Positions 33,688 through 45,712 of a DNA stretch of 64,000 bases are shown one piece after another. The notes beneath the pieces were generated by a model. The model did no database searches and had not been told where the DNA came from. It was given only the letters and a program-made list of their open reading frames with translations. The DNA is from Linnemannia hyalina (Eukaryota; Mortierellomycota; Mortierellomycetes; Mortierellales; Mortierellaceae), in NCBI GenBank assembly GCA_019671135.1, contig JAHRHY010000012.1:372001-436000 (forward strand). Reading direction: 5' to 3'. A program made the position numbers and the translations under genes. Position 1 is the stretch's first letter; every line of letters starts with the position of its first letter.

Positions 33688-34010
33688 TAACCCTGGAATA
33701 TTCGTACAAACAAAATTAAAGCACGCATCTAGACGCACACATTGCGGCACATATCGTTTCTAGGTTATATGACCAATTGTTGAGAAAGCCCATAGTTCTG
33801 GCTCGAGCCATGTAGTTGAGGATGTATGCTATGTTACATATGGAGCCAGTAGCCGATTGTCAAGATTCATCCACGTTGAACTCAATTGGAGACAAGCCAC
33901 CTATAATTTCACGCCCCGTTCCTGTTCGCCCATCTTCTTCCATCCTGTTCCTTTTTTTCTTTTCCTACTACATTCGCCTCCCATCACTACAACCCAACAG
34001 CACACACGCC

Positions 34011-35834
34011 ATGTCAGGACCCGGCAAGAACAACAACAACAAGAACAACAAGAACAGCAAGGAGGTCTCGCGTCCGGCCGGCAACAAGCCCGCCATTACC
34101 GCACAGAGATTTGAGCAAGAGTTGGCTAATGCACCCGCTGATGTTCAGGACAAACTCCGCGCCCTCCTTCAGCAGTTGGCCCTTGGTGCCGGTGGTGCTG
34201 CCGGCGCTGCTGCCGTCGGCAGTGGCAAGGAACCCAAGTCAATGGACGAGCACAAGTTCTGGAAGACCCAGCCTGTCGTCAAGCATGGTAACTTATCAGC
34301 TCAATGGCAATATGTTGTTGGTTGCTTGGGTGATATTTTTGCGGGGTAACTTCACCAAGGGCCCCGTTGGCAAAGTGTGAGGCCAAGCTCTGTTAACACG
34401 CACCTTCTCTTTATTTCATAACAATAGACGAGGTTGTTGAGGTTGACGGTCCCATTGAAGACGATGTCCCTCTGGATCAGGTCCGCGCAACCCCTTACCC
34501 CTTGCCCAAGGAATTCGAGTGGTCGTTGGTGGATGTTGAGAACGACAATGAGATCAAAGAGTTGTACGAGTTGTTGACATTGAACTATGTCGAGGACGAC
34601 GATGCCATGTTCCGTTTTGATTACTCGGCCGCGTTCTTGAAGTGGGCTCTTTTGCCTCCTGGTTGGAAGAAGGCCTGGCACATTGGAGTCCGTGTTGCCT
34701 CTAACAAGAAGCTCGTCGCCTTCATTAGTGGTATCCCCCAGGATGTTCGTGTCCATACCACGTATGTAACCCTATTGCTATCCTTTTTCGTATTGCTGGC
34801 TCCCGATCTTTGTGATACAAACTAACAACACTATTATACATATAATCCTGATAGTATCAAGCGCATGGTGGAGATTAACTTTTTGTGTGTGCACAAGAAG
34901 CTCAGGAGCAAGCGTTTGGCTCCAGTTTTGATCAAGGAGGTCACCCGCAGGACGCATCTCGAGGGAATCTTCCAGGCAGTCTACACTGCTGGAGTTGTTC
35001 TTCCCAAGCCCATGGCCACCTGCCGCTACTTCCATCGTTCCTTGAACCCCAAGAAGTTGGTCGAGACTGGATTCTCTCATTTGGCACGCAACATGACCAT
35101 GGCCCGTCTGATCAAGTTGAACAAGATGAATGATCACACCAGCACACCAGGATTGAGAGCCATGGAGGAAAAGGATGTTGCAGCTGTTGCAGCCCTGATG
35201 AACAAGTACTCGGCCCACTTTAACGTTGCTCCTCATTTCCAGGAAGCCGATGTTCGTCATTGGTTAATTAGCCGTCCAGGAGTTGTCTGGGGCTACGTCG
35301 TTGAGGTAAATGATGCACGCATGGATTAGGCTCTTTTGTTGCTTGCAAGTGAGAGGTATGCCTGCTGTCTGGACCATTGGTCAATCGTGACAAAAAACTA
35401 ACATTTGTAATTTACCCCGCGTTTGAACAAAATAGGACCCCGAGTCAAAGGAGATCACGGACTTTTTTTCGTTCTACTCATTACCCTCGACAGTCATCAA
35501 CAACCCCAAGCACTCGACCTTGAACGCCGCCTACTCGTTCTACTATGCAGTTCAGACCCCTGACGAGGCATTGAGCAAGATTGAGGATGGTGCCGAACGT
35601 GAGAAGGCCAGGGCAGAGGGAATCAAGGGACGCCTGACGGCATTGATGCAGGATGCGTTGATCTTGGCCCGCCAGAACGACTTTGATGTCTTTAACGCGT
35701 TGAACTTGATGGATAATGCGCTCTTCACGGAGGATCTCCGATTCGGGCCTGGAGACGGTTACTTGCACTTTTACTTGTACAACTGGAGGTGTAGGGAAAT
35801 CTCAAGCGAGAAGGTTGGACTGGTCATGTTGTAA
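34011..35834 (+). CDS. NMT1: Glycylpeptide N-tetradecanoyltransferase (N-myristoyltransferase)
   Basis: Four exons: 34011-34287, 34428-34761, 34855-35305, 35436-35834. They encode 486 residues. A disordered Asn/Lys- and Ala-rich N-terminus is followed by KFWKTQPV, the usual entry to the catalytic fold. [20 protein letters not shown] (from about residue 210) is the myristoyl-CoA binding signature. Next come [20 protein letters not shown], and FSFYSLPST in the C-terminal half. The protein ends in GLVML; in this family the terminal leucine carboxylate is the catalytic base, and it is in the right place. The enzyme transfers myristate to N-terminal glycines of Arf GTPases and other proteins in the cytosol. 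Confidence 0.96.
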
Positions 35835-38262
35835 AAAGCTTGGAGAGTGTAATTAAAGATCTTCGAGTTAGTTTATAACAGATTATGTGAAACTGACAGT
35901 GTGTAGGAAAGAAGGAAAAGAGCAACTCTGGAGTCACCAAAAAAATTGACTCTTCTCGTTGCTTCTTTTCTTTGCCACCAAACCCACCTCCAATCTTTTT
36001 CCTCCACTCCTTTCTCTCATTCACGCTTCTATACCTTTCCTCTCTTTCATGCCACGCACTAACTCCTCTCTTCACTAACCCTCTCACTCTACCTTTCACA
36101 TTGCGATTCCAGGAAACATAATAAAACGAGTAGTTCTCTTTAACCATGTACACATCACGGTAGCTTATGTTCTTCCCGTTATCATCGATGTTGCTCTTTG
36201 TTGAGCAACCTAACTTGTTTAGGCTGGTGAGGTTGTACGAGTCTCTTTGTTTCTATCTTTCGTCCCACACGATTTTTTCTTTTCGCCGCTTTGATCCGTT
36301 GTACTGCTGTGCGACTGTACTAAGAGGACCAAAGAAGGCGGATAGGCAGGCAGACACAAAATGGAGATCGGAATGTCGTTGCTCGGGGAGTTTGTGAGTC
36401 TACCTAGGACTCTCATGCTCTCCTTTCTTGTAATTTGGGTTGGATATTGTGGGGATGGTGGATAGGATTATTTTGACCACTGCATGATTTTTTTAATGGA
36501 TAAAGAGAAGAAAAAAAAAAGATCGCCATCTGCCCTTGTTTTTTTATATTCATCGTACCATGTCGTGCTATCTGCTTCCCTCACCACTGGCTCTTACATC
36601 GATTGGGAATGGAACTCAAGAAAGGTGAATTTAAGGCTATCCTTTATTCGCTCAGAATTGTTATCGCAAGAGCAAAAAGAACTATCCCTTTGTGTGTCTT
36701 GTTCCATCTACCCTACATTAGCGTCATCTATGCTGTAACGCATAGAATTCACTTGTATATGTACAAAACGTGTGTGATTGAGCAAACGAACCAAGCAGGA
36801 CAGGGCACGCAATCGAGTTGGATCTAGACACCAGAAAAAGCGGGATGGATGGCCCAAAAATATGAGCGACGACGACGATAGAAGAAGCAGGCACGCCATG
36901 CGATGGATAATTGGAAGGCATGGGTGAAGATCGTGCGCAGGCACGCCCATCTCTAGAAAGGAGTGCCTCCTTTCTTTTCTTTCTCAGTCCTCCAATCGAA
37001 CGGACAGAAGTGTGCCTCCAGGGGGTTAGCAGACTAATGTTGTGAAAAAAGAGAGACACAACCATGCAAGACGGAGAAACAAAGTGAGCATCCTAATAAA
37101 GAGGTGCGTTTAACGAGCAAGAGTAAAGCGTGTTGAACGACTTCCAGGGGCGACTAGTATTGGACAGGGGTAAGATGGTGAGAGGAGGGGATTAAAGGTA
37201 ACAAACCTTTATTGGGCGAGAGTGTGACAGAAGCGGACATCCGTGCCCACTTCATTCGGTCAAAAGACAAACAGTTTGAGGTTGTTGCTGTTGTTGTTGT
37301 TGTTGCTGTTGTTGTTGTTGTTGTTGCTGTTGTTGTTGTTGTTGTTGTTGTTGTTTGTTGTTGCACTCTCTCTCTTGAATTGGACAGTTTGTACGTGTTA
37401 GAAGAAGAGAGTGTGACCGATGATGTTGGATGGGGTGGGTTATGGCCTGCGTTGGTGGGATAGGGATATCGGGGTGAGGAGGACAATGGGATTTGTACTC
37501 TGTCTCTCCCTCTATGTTCCAGCTCGTGCTGGCCCGCCATCCCTCCATCCACCTATGGGCCGCTTCTGCAGTCAAACAATGGAAGAGTGCAAGAGAAGAA
37601 GGTTATCTTTGCTTATGACCACCATCCCTTTGTCCATTGTTTATTTGCTTGTGCATGTCCATGTACTTCCTTTTCTTCTTGTTATTCCTTTCATTCGTCC
37701 ATATCGGTTTTGTTTCGTTTCCTGCAAAACCAGCAATTGAACGCCCTTTCTCTCCTTCCTTCCTTCTCTTCCTTTTCTTCTTCTTGCTCTTCTTGCTCCT
37801 TTTCTTGCGCCCTTTATTTTATTTCTCCTTTCCTCCCTTTTTCACCCCATCGTTCCCTCTCTGTGTCTGTCTCTCTAACACACACACTCTCCCTTACTTA
37901 CTCTTCAACTCAATCCCTTCGCTCATTGCTTCTCCGTGACAATTCACTTTCGTCGTCTTTTTTTTTCTTGTACGTGCATGTCGAATGCTGTCTTTCTGAT
38001 TGCTCCTCTTTTTCATCAACACACAAACACACACTTTCAGCATTCAACAACCTCGATTCCTCCTTTTGTGTTCAATACTATCCTCTGCTGCGACAACCCA
38101 ATAACGCGACGCGTTTTTTTCCAAACATTTTTCAGCCTAGGGAGCCATACCCTTACACCGGTTCCGACCTCCCTTCACCTACCGCCCTCGTATTAACGAC
38201 AAACAACCATTGAGACTACACCACCACAATCGACACTTCTAACGCTTTGCCCTTCTGCGACC
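35835..38262. other. 2.4-kb gene-free region upstream of the PX-PB1 gene
   Basis: No recognised gene. From about 37650 to 38260 the plus strand is strongly pyrimidine-rich and runs straight into the ATG at 38263, so it is probably a long leader and promoter. Frames there are Ser/Phe/Leu composition artefacts. A GTT-type triplet repeat is listed separately. Confidence 0.45.
37281..37364 (+). repeat. Imperfect (GTT)n triplet repeat, about 84 bases
   Basis: GTT units with interspersed GCT, non-coding as far as I can tell. Read on the minus strand it would encode a glutamine run, but no supporting gene surrounds it. Confidence 0.85.
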
Positions 38263-41200
38263 ATGCCATTGACTGCCAGTCAATCGGACTTGGGAGCGGC
38301 GCAGGGACTTTACACAGGCGACCAGAGCTACAGAATCAACAGTAGCACACCTCGTCCCTCACCGCACCCTCACCCGTCCCAATCCCAAACGCAACCCTAC
38401 CAACATCAACATCAATCTCCATATAACAAGTTCGTCCCCTCTTCCACTTCACCCTCTCCCAAACAGAAACGGATGACGACAACGACGACAGCGAAGGCCG
38501 CGATTGGACGGCAACGTGAAAGGACACATTCCAACATGACGAGTGCTATTGGCCCGGGTGCACTTCAGTATGCCTCCAAGTTCAGCAACTCCAACAATAA
38601 TGTCATCATCACCTCAACTATAGTTGGGCTTTCGAACGTGTCTGGGCCCTCCAACTCCACCGTGGTGTTACCTCAAGGAGGTCTTCATCTTCAGTCTCAC
38701 CATCACAACAACACCAGTACCCACGCCTCCTCCAACTCCTCCACTACGACCACATTTTACTCTGGCGTCAAGCTGGCGCCTCCTGTTCTGAGCGCATCGG
38801 TCGAGCAATTGGAGCGAAGGGCATCCGACCAAAAGGTCTGGTACACGATCCAGGTGTGCCCCTGTGACCTGACTATTATAACTCCAGCGTCAACATCAGC
38901 ATCCACATCAGCGTCGTCTTCAGCTGGGCCAGCAATGGGCACCAGCTCTGGAGGGTGTTCTGGAGGATCTGGAGGGACCGTGACATCCATCCCTCGAAAG
39001 TCGTACAAGATTTATCGGCGCTATGAGGATGTAGCTGATTTTGCCGATCAGCTCGAGGAGGAGTTCACAGGAAGGATGGTTGCCCCGTCCGCCGGGATCG
39101 ACCTGCAGCATGACACAAAGGATTATCCAAATGTAGCCTCAACAGCGACTTCGACTTCAGGAGGAGGATTTGGCTCCAGTAGCTACTGCGTTAACGTAAG
39201 TTGCGATTATATTGCATGCAGTCGCCCCACTTCTCCTTTTCAGGTTTTATTATGAGTGACATACCATTGAGAGTGAGCGCTTTGTCACAATCCCCGATCT
39301 CGGCCTTTTGCTTATTTGCAAGTGTGTTATGAATCTCGTAAGAGCGCTTCCTTACCGGTGTACACAAAGCAAAAACAAACGGACCACTTGCATCCTCCAG
39401 CCTTTTTGTTGTTGTTGTTGTTTATGTTCTTTGATCAGCACCTCCTCAAGGTCTTGTATGTAATGACAAAAGTGAGTTTCGAGATTGAATTTGAGAATGG
39501 CCTTCCTCCTCTTCGCCATCCGCCTCCACCAACATCACCTATCGCCCTTATTCTTCTTTGTGTACTCTTCAAGCGCCTCTTGCTCCATCCACAAATCTCT
39601 TTCAGCGATATCATTTTTTCTTTCGGATGAGGTCTAAAGAATCTTGATCTCTGTGGTTCATTACTCATCAAAGAGGCAGTAAGAAAGAGAGAGCTGTGAG
39701 CGTGCTCGCAAGTAAAGGATTACACAATTCGACTTGGTGCAACCATCAATTGCTGTTTTGAAAAAGGGTGTTGTTGTGTTGACATAGTGTGTGCGCGCGG
39801 AAGTATCAACAAAGGGAGACTCTGGGTCCATTCCTCACTCGTATCATTTCTCCTGGTTCTCTCACTCTTTCACCCTCCCTCTTTTCTTCTGTCAAACTCT
39901 CCCTTCCTCTCTCTCTCTCTTCTTTCTCTTACTGAACACACAACAAACACACTGGATGAAACGAGAGACGGAGAAACTCTCTCTAAAGAACACAACTATA
40001 AACAAACAAAACAAAACAAAAAAGAACCTAAGCACATCCTTACCAAACGACCTCAAAAAAGAAATGCTCTGCTCAGTCCCCTCGTTTTTTTTTCACATCC
40101 CTTTTTTCCGACTCGCCAGTATCTCAAATGGAAACTTAAAGTGAAAGGATAATGCAATTGACGCGGTTACGCTAATTTTCTGGAGTCATTTTTTTCTATT
40201 TTTTTTCGTATCTTGCTTTCTCTTTTTTCACAATGCTCATCCAGCTTATGTGGGGGTGAATTTGATGAAGGCAGAGAAGACGGGGTATCTAACAGATGCT
40301 AGACTAATAACGCCGTTCATGCATCTAATGCATATTTGGTTTATTTCTGTAATAGGGCAACATGCCTGGCTCGGGCTCAATTGCTTTCACGGAGAAGGGG
40401 ATGATGGATGGGGGCGCGAGCGCAACAAATACCAACAACAACGCCGTCACCCTGCCTCGCCTCAAATCGCGCCTGGTCCTCTTTGTCACCAAGGCCGTCT
40501 GTCTTCAGCGCAAGGAGGAGCTGGATCGATATCTGCAGGAGCTCTTTGCCCTCGGACCCATCATTGCGCATTCGCGTCTTGTGGCCGAGTTCTTTGGGAT
40601 CTGGAAGACGGATATGGAGGTACATCTTAGTCAGGAGGACCGAGACCCACTCGCCTTGCATTCTGTCGCGGCGATAACGACTGTGTTCGACAATGAGAAG
40701 GATAGCAACATGGATCTTGAGCACGAATCCGAGGAGGCAGAGAACGGAGAAGATGCGGCTAAACGCGAAGCGTTGCAGGACCGACCGACATCAACGGGAG
40801 AACCTGTTACGGAAACGACAATGATGGATTCCTCTCTATCTGCGCTAACAGCAACATCTCCTTCACCACTCATTCCCTCCCCCGTTTTTGCCGACATCCT
40901 GGATGCTCACTCAACCTATAATTATTCCTCTTCGTCGACGGTTGATCCCACTTCTTTCTCCACGAATTCCCAAGCTTTGAGTTCAGCTACAACAATGACG
41001 AACACGACATCGACCTATCTCGCCTCTCCGTCTCTTTCGCCCAGTTCTACTGCTTATGATCTTCAAGATGTGGGGTGGACGCCCAGTCTGTCGACACTCC
41101 TTCCTCTGACCACTGAGACAGGAACTGATGTGGATGCTGTGATGGTATCGCCTACCGAGCCTACAGCGCCGTTTCCTCTTCCCCTTGGTCACTCCCACCT

Positions 41201-43067
41201 TGAACCCGCCGCAGATGGCTATGAATCGGGAACGGGCACTGAGACCGAGATTCTCAGCGATCTTACAACTCGAACGATCAAGAAGTTCAAGTCTCTTCGC
41301 CGCTCTCACACCTCCTCCAGCCACAGTCGACAGCAGCAACAACAAGACTCTAATGTTCAAGAGGACTCGAACCCTGGGCCGACAGGTCGATCGGGCTCTG
41401 TGTCTGGGCCTTCTGGAGGCGGTGCTGCGGTGCCTTTGACCACTACTGTAACCCAGCCAAAGTCCAAGATCATGAAACGGTCCAAAACGATCGTTTTTCG
41501 TCCAGAAGTGACAATGCAACCTCTTTCATCCAAGAATGTGATTCCTCCATGGAACCGGATCCCTTCCTTTGCCAATAACAACAGCAGCAACAACTCTGGT
41601 GCTACGCCCATCTCACCGATTAGTCCGACAACACCTCAATCTGCGACGGCCATGTCTGGATCCTCTGGGGGCTCCACACCCAACACTGTTGCGAGCGATC
41701 AGGCGCAAACACCTTCCCCATCATCCTCGGACATGGACGGGCAGCAACAACACTATCAGCCCAGAAAGTTGACAATGTCGCACTCCAAGACCATGTCATC
41801 CATCTCTACCACTCCTAGTTGGCCGTTCGGGAACAACAACAACAGCGTCGACCACTCTATTCTGGCACCAGGATCTCTTGCGGGATTGTCATCGTCGTCT
41901 GTGTCGAGTAGCAACACCGCCAACACCAGGAACGGCAGCATCACCAGCACACGGTCCATGTCTATCTCGACTGGTATGACCCCCGCCACCTTGGTTGCAC
42001 CCTGGAATCGAGCAAATGGCAACGGCGATACCAACACGCACTTGCACTCGCTGATCAAGATGTCGGGTCAGCCTTCACCGTCCTTGCAGTCACCCCTGAA
42101 CTCGCCTTTTGTCCCTGTCGAGTTGGGTCGATCTTTCCATAAGAAGGAGAGTCAAAGTCAAAGGTCGCCTTCGAATAGAGGAACCAATGACCGTGCTGTG
42201 CCCGTGTTGACTCAGCCACCTGAGGCTCGTAACAAGAACCAGGATGCAACGTCATTGTCGTCTGTGAGTGGATCTACGATGAAATGTGGCAGTGGTGGTG
42301 GTCGAGCGAGGAAGCCGGGGATGACCCATTCGGTCTCTGCGCCTGGCGGGTTCCTACCCATCATGACTGTTTCTGCACCCGACTCTTCTACCGGAAGTGC
42401 GTCTGCGTCGATGGCGGAGGATGTTTCGGGACAGTCTGTCAAAGCAGCGGCGACCAGGAAGCGTGTTAGTCTGCACTCACCCTGTCTTCCCACCAAGCAG
42501 CCCGTGGGTATCTTGAAGAACGCGCAGAGGGGTACCCGCAAGGCGAGTCTGACAGTTCCTGGCGCGGTCATGTTCCCGGTCCAGTCTTCCCCTACAGCCA
42601 TTGCTTCAGCTTGTTCGACATTGACGTCTTCTTCCTCGCCCTCGACTCCAACTACGGCGGTTGGAGGGGGAGGAGGAGGAGGAGGAGGAGGGACGCATGG
42701 CACTGGGACTTTGGCGACGACGTTCAAGATTGTGATGGACGCCGACACCATTGTTGCGCTCCAAGTCCTTGAAGACAGCAGCTTTGTCTTGACCATGCCC
42801 GAATTGCGGTCCCGTGTCAAGGCCAAGCTGACAAAGTCTAACATTCAGCTACCAGACAAGTTTGATCTGCTCTGGACTGTGACGACAAACTCTATGACCT
42901 TGGCGTCGCCCTCACCTTCGACTCCTACTTCTGGGATGTCGGCCATGTCGATTAACCAGGCTAGTGCTGCCTTGGACCAAGGTGTTATGCTCAAGACTGA
43001 CGAAGACCTCCACCGCGCCATTCATGCCTCCCGAAACCACAAGGTCACCCTCCGCTGCATCCTTTGA
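38263..43067 (+). CDS. PX-PB1 domain protein, Bem1-like without SH3 domains
   Basis: Two exons, 38263-39195 and 40356-43067, join in phase 0 over a long 1,160-nt intron and encode about 1214 residues. The join unites two halves of a PX domain: VWYTIQVCP and SYKIYRRYEDVADFADQLEEEF before it, LPRLKSRLVLFVTKAVCLQRK..LDRYLQEL and FFGIWKT after it (overall about residues 190-395, with disordered inserts). PX domains bind phosphoinositides. A long Ser/Thr/Asn-rich middle follows. The C-terminal 110 residues look like a PB1 domain (FKIVMDADTIVALQV...DKFDLLWTV...TDEDLHRAIH...VTLRCIL), the fold that pairs with Cdc24-type partners. PX plus PB1 is the C-terminal plan of the polarity scaffold Bem1, but the two SH3 domains are not seen. 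Function in polarity is inferred from that plan. Confidence 0.78.
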
Positions 43068-43337
43068 TTCCCTTTTTTTCTTCTTTTGTTTTATGACTGC
43101 AACGACCCCTTCCCATCCAAATCCCTTTTGTACATAATGTCCATAATGTTTATAACGATCGCTTATCTGATGACTTTTTTCATGACCCCATCCACCTACC
43201 CCTCCGAGTTGACGACTCCTTCAAAACACACTTTCTTGTAGATACCTCTTCTTTTGTTACCCACACAAACACGCACGCACTCTGCATCACAATAGAACTT
43301 ACTTTAATAATAAAAACATCAAGCATAATAATTCTTC

Positions 43338-45236
43338 CTACTTCAGCACCAACCCAGACCCTTCCTCAACAACACCTTGCAGCCCCTCTATCAAGTCACC
43401 CTTCAATCCACAAATCTCCCGCAGTTTTGGCCAACACTGCTGCATCCACCGGATTTCGTCCGCACCCATGTTCAAGCATTTGACACCCTTGACATTCAGC
43501 ACTCGAAGATCGACAAGGTTCTTGAGATGGTAGAGCCCACTCTCGAGGGACATGTCCAAACTGGTAAGGGGTCGTTTGCGGAAATCAAATACGGTTATCG
43601 AGTCGTCGTAAGGGTTTTGGGAATCGCTGTGAGCGCTTTGGGAATCGCTGTAGGGGCCTTGGGAACTGAGGGTTAGGGACTGGAGACGGGTCAGTGAGCC
43701 CAGTTGACGGTAGATGTTGCGGATCATTCGTCTACTCAGAAGTTTCTCTGAAGCCGTCATTGTTGTTGATCGTGAAGACGCCTGTTGTTGGAAGAAAGCC
43801 AGGTCATCCGGGTCAAGTAAAAACTCATCCTCAATAGCGACTTCGTAACGGTATGGATAGTCAATAAAAGAGATCTCCAGGACCTTTAGATCACGACATA
43901 TCCACGTATCCGCATTGGGGCCATTAAACAACCCCGCAGAGAGACAAGCCGGTTTGCGAGCACATTCGACTCTAAAGACATGCAGATGAGGACAGGTCTT
44001 GAGGATGGCAACGGTATCCATGTACCACACGCACGCCTCGCGTCCGAATTCGAGAACTGTCAGGGTGTCGCACCAACGTAAGGTGAGTTCTCGCAGAAAC
44101 CCAGATTTTGACACGAGTTCCGTTCTTGTCAGTCTTAAGGACTCGACAGCTTCGCTTGGTCCGGGTAGGACAGTCCTGAGTCTGTCGTCAAAGGCTCCCA
44201 TGTTGAAGGTTAGATGCTTGATACGAGATCCTCCTTGGTGGTGGTGGAGATGGGACATGTTGAAGATGAACGAGAAGGGGTCCATACTGGATGGACGGTA
44301 GATGGGCCAGCCTGGCCAGGTCAACGTGTGGAGGTGCAGGCACCGCTGCAGGAATCGTAGGATATGCGGGCCTCTCAGACCAGAGTAGACTCCCATCAGA
44401 TGGACCTCCCGCATGGCCGGGAAGGTCTCTGGCCACGAATACTCACTCTCGTCCTCTACATAGGCTTCAAGCCCGAATGAAATCTCATCCTCATCATCCT
44501 CGACTTGGTCCTGACCAGCCAAGGGCACCTTTTCCCAGTTCAACCACAGGACCTCCAACGTCGGTGGCAAATGCTTCAGCAGTATCTCCAGAACCGGTCC
44601 GCGGAAATGGGACCATTTGGCAATCCGCAGTTCTCGGAGGAAAGGGTGACTCTTCAATGGCTCCATCAACACCGGCAGGATCCAGGCATCGATCGAGCCC
44701 AGATTGACATCACACTTGCGCAACCTCACATTCCGACCTACCAGTGCCCCCAATGCCTCAGCCGCAAACACATTCCTCTCTTTGATCACCTCGTTGGTCT
44801 CAGGCGCTTCGACAAACAGCGAGTCCACACCGTCTTCCTCTCCTTCCTCATCAACAAAAGTAGTCGCCAACTCCAAAAGACCACTACACCGAGACTCCTC
44901 CCGAAACGCAAACAGTACCCCAGGGTTCAATTCACTCGCCAGCCGCCACTGGTCATACTCCAAATTCCTAATCCACTCCGATTTCCCCAGAAACAGTTTC
45001 TGTTGAGCCAAAATCACACCTTCACTCTCCTCCTTTGACGTCGTAGTTGTGTCGTCAAGGTCTGGGTACCATTCTCCAAGAAGGCGGAGTGTCCTCCAGA
45101 GGTATGGCTGGAAGGCATGGTAGAGGACTCTGTTGACTCGGGAGCAGTTTTGGATGTCGGATGGTGTTAGGTGTTGGCAGATTATGTTCAACAAGAGGGG
45201 GATCTCAAACACTGTTATTCTTTCGAATGAATGCAT
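43338..45236 (-). CDS. F-box / leucine-rich-repeat-type protein
   Basis: Single exon, 632 residues, complete. An F-box-like start (about residues 9-50, FEIPLLLNIICQHLTPSDI...CSRVNRVLYHAFQPYLWRTL) is followed by irregular leucine-rich segments such as FLRELTLRWCDTLTVLEFG and LKNLVDLRVLNVKGVKCL. This suits an SCF substrate adaptor with a curved repeat region. An acidic insert sits around residues 240-260. It is convergent with the PX-PB1 gene, with stops 270 bases apart. The target is unknown. Confidence 0.8.
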   Translation of the reverse strand: MHSFERITVFEIPLLLNIICQHLTPSDIQNCSRVNRVLYHAFQPYLWRTLRLLGEWYPDLDDTTTTSKEESEGVILAQQKLFLGKSEWIRNLEYDQWRLASELNPGVLFAFREESRCSGLLELATTFVDEEGEEDGVDSLFVEAPETNEVIKERNVFAAEALGALVGRNVRLRKCDVNLGSIDAWILPVLMEPLKSHPFLRELRIAKWSHFRGPVLEILLKHLPPTLEVLWLNWEKVPLAGQDQVEDDEDEISFGLEAYVEDESEYSWPETFPAMREVHLMGVYSGLRGPHILRFLQRCLHLHTLTWPGWPIYRPSSMDPFSFIFNMSHLHHHQGGSRIKHLTFNMGAFDDRLRTVLPGPSEAVESLRLTRTELVSKSGFLRELTLRWCDTLTVLEFGREACVWYMDTVAILKTCPHLHVFRVECARKPACLSAGLFNGPNADTWICRDLKVLEISFIDYPYRYEVAIEDEFLLDPDDLAFFQQQASSRSTTMTASEKLLSRRMIRNIYRQLGSLTRLQSLTLSSQGPYSDSQSAHSDSQNPYDDSITVFDFRKRPLTSLDMSLESGLYHLKNLVDLRVLNVKGVKCLNMGADEIRWMQQCWPKLREICGLKGDLIEGLQGVVEEGSGLVLK

Positions 45237-45712
45237 GTCTTTGTGAACGAGAGGAGATGAATGGGAGGAAAAAAAAAGAGGGAAGGAGTGGAACGAAAGG
45301 AATGAGCTGTGGAATTCCTTTTTTATTAGCGTGAAAAAGTGCGTGGCTTGTTTGAGCTTTGGTCTCTATGAGAGATAGGCAGCACTTGTGAACTAGATGG
45401 TGCTAGAAAAGAAAAAAAAAAAAGGCGCGGTAGATCACGATTGAATAGGTTTGATTCAACCGACCGACAATATTCTCAGACAGTACGACACCATTCAGGA
45501 ACCAACCCGTGCCTCACCACCTGATCAAACGCGTCCAGTCTCAGATATAAAAAAAAGGTCATGATGGTTAATACGTATATCAGTGTAGTTTTGACAGCTT
45601 TTTTATTATGAAAATAGCAAAATGGGTAATGTACATTGAAAGAACCATTAGAAGAGCGAAAACAAAATGCAAAGAACAAAATACAACGTAAAAAGGACAT
45701 CGGATAAGCGGC

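Noticed and set aside
37281..37364. Glutamine-coding triplet repeat as part of a minus-strand gene
   Set aside because: The surrounding minus-strand frame has no start context, domain or complex sequence; it is probably a non-coding microsatellite.
37587..38213. A 208-codon frame just before the PX-PB1 gene
   Set aside because: Same composition artefact in a pyrimidine-rich leader; it stops before the real ATG and has no protein-like complexity.
39316..40152. Frames inside the long intron of the PX-PB1 gene
   Set aside because: Low-complexity translations with no match to PX sequence; the exon ends at 39195 and 40356 join in frame and rebuild the domain.
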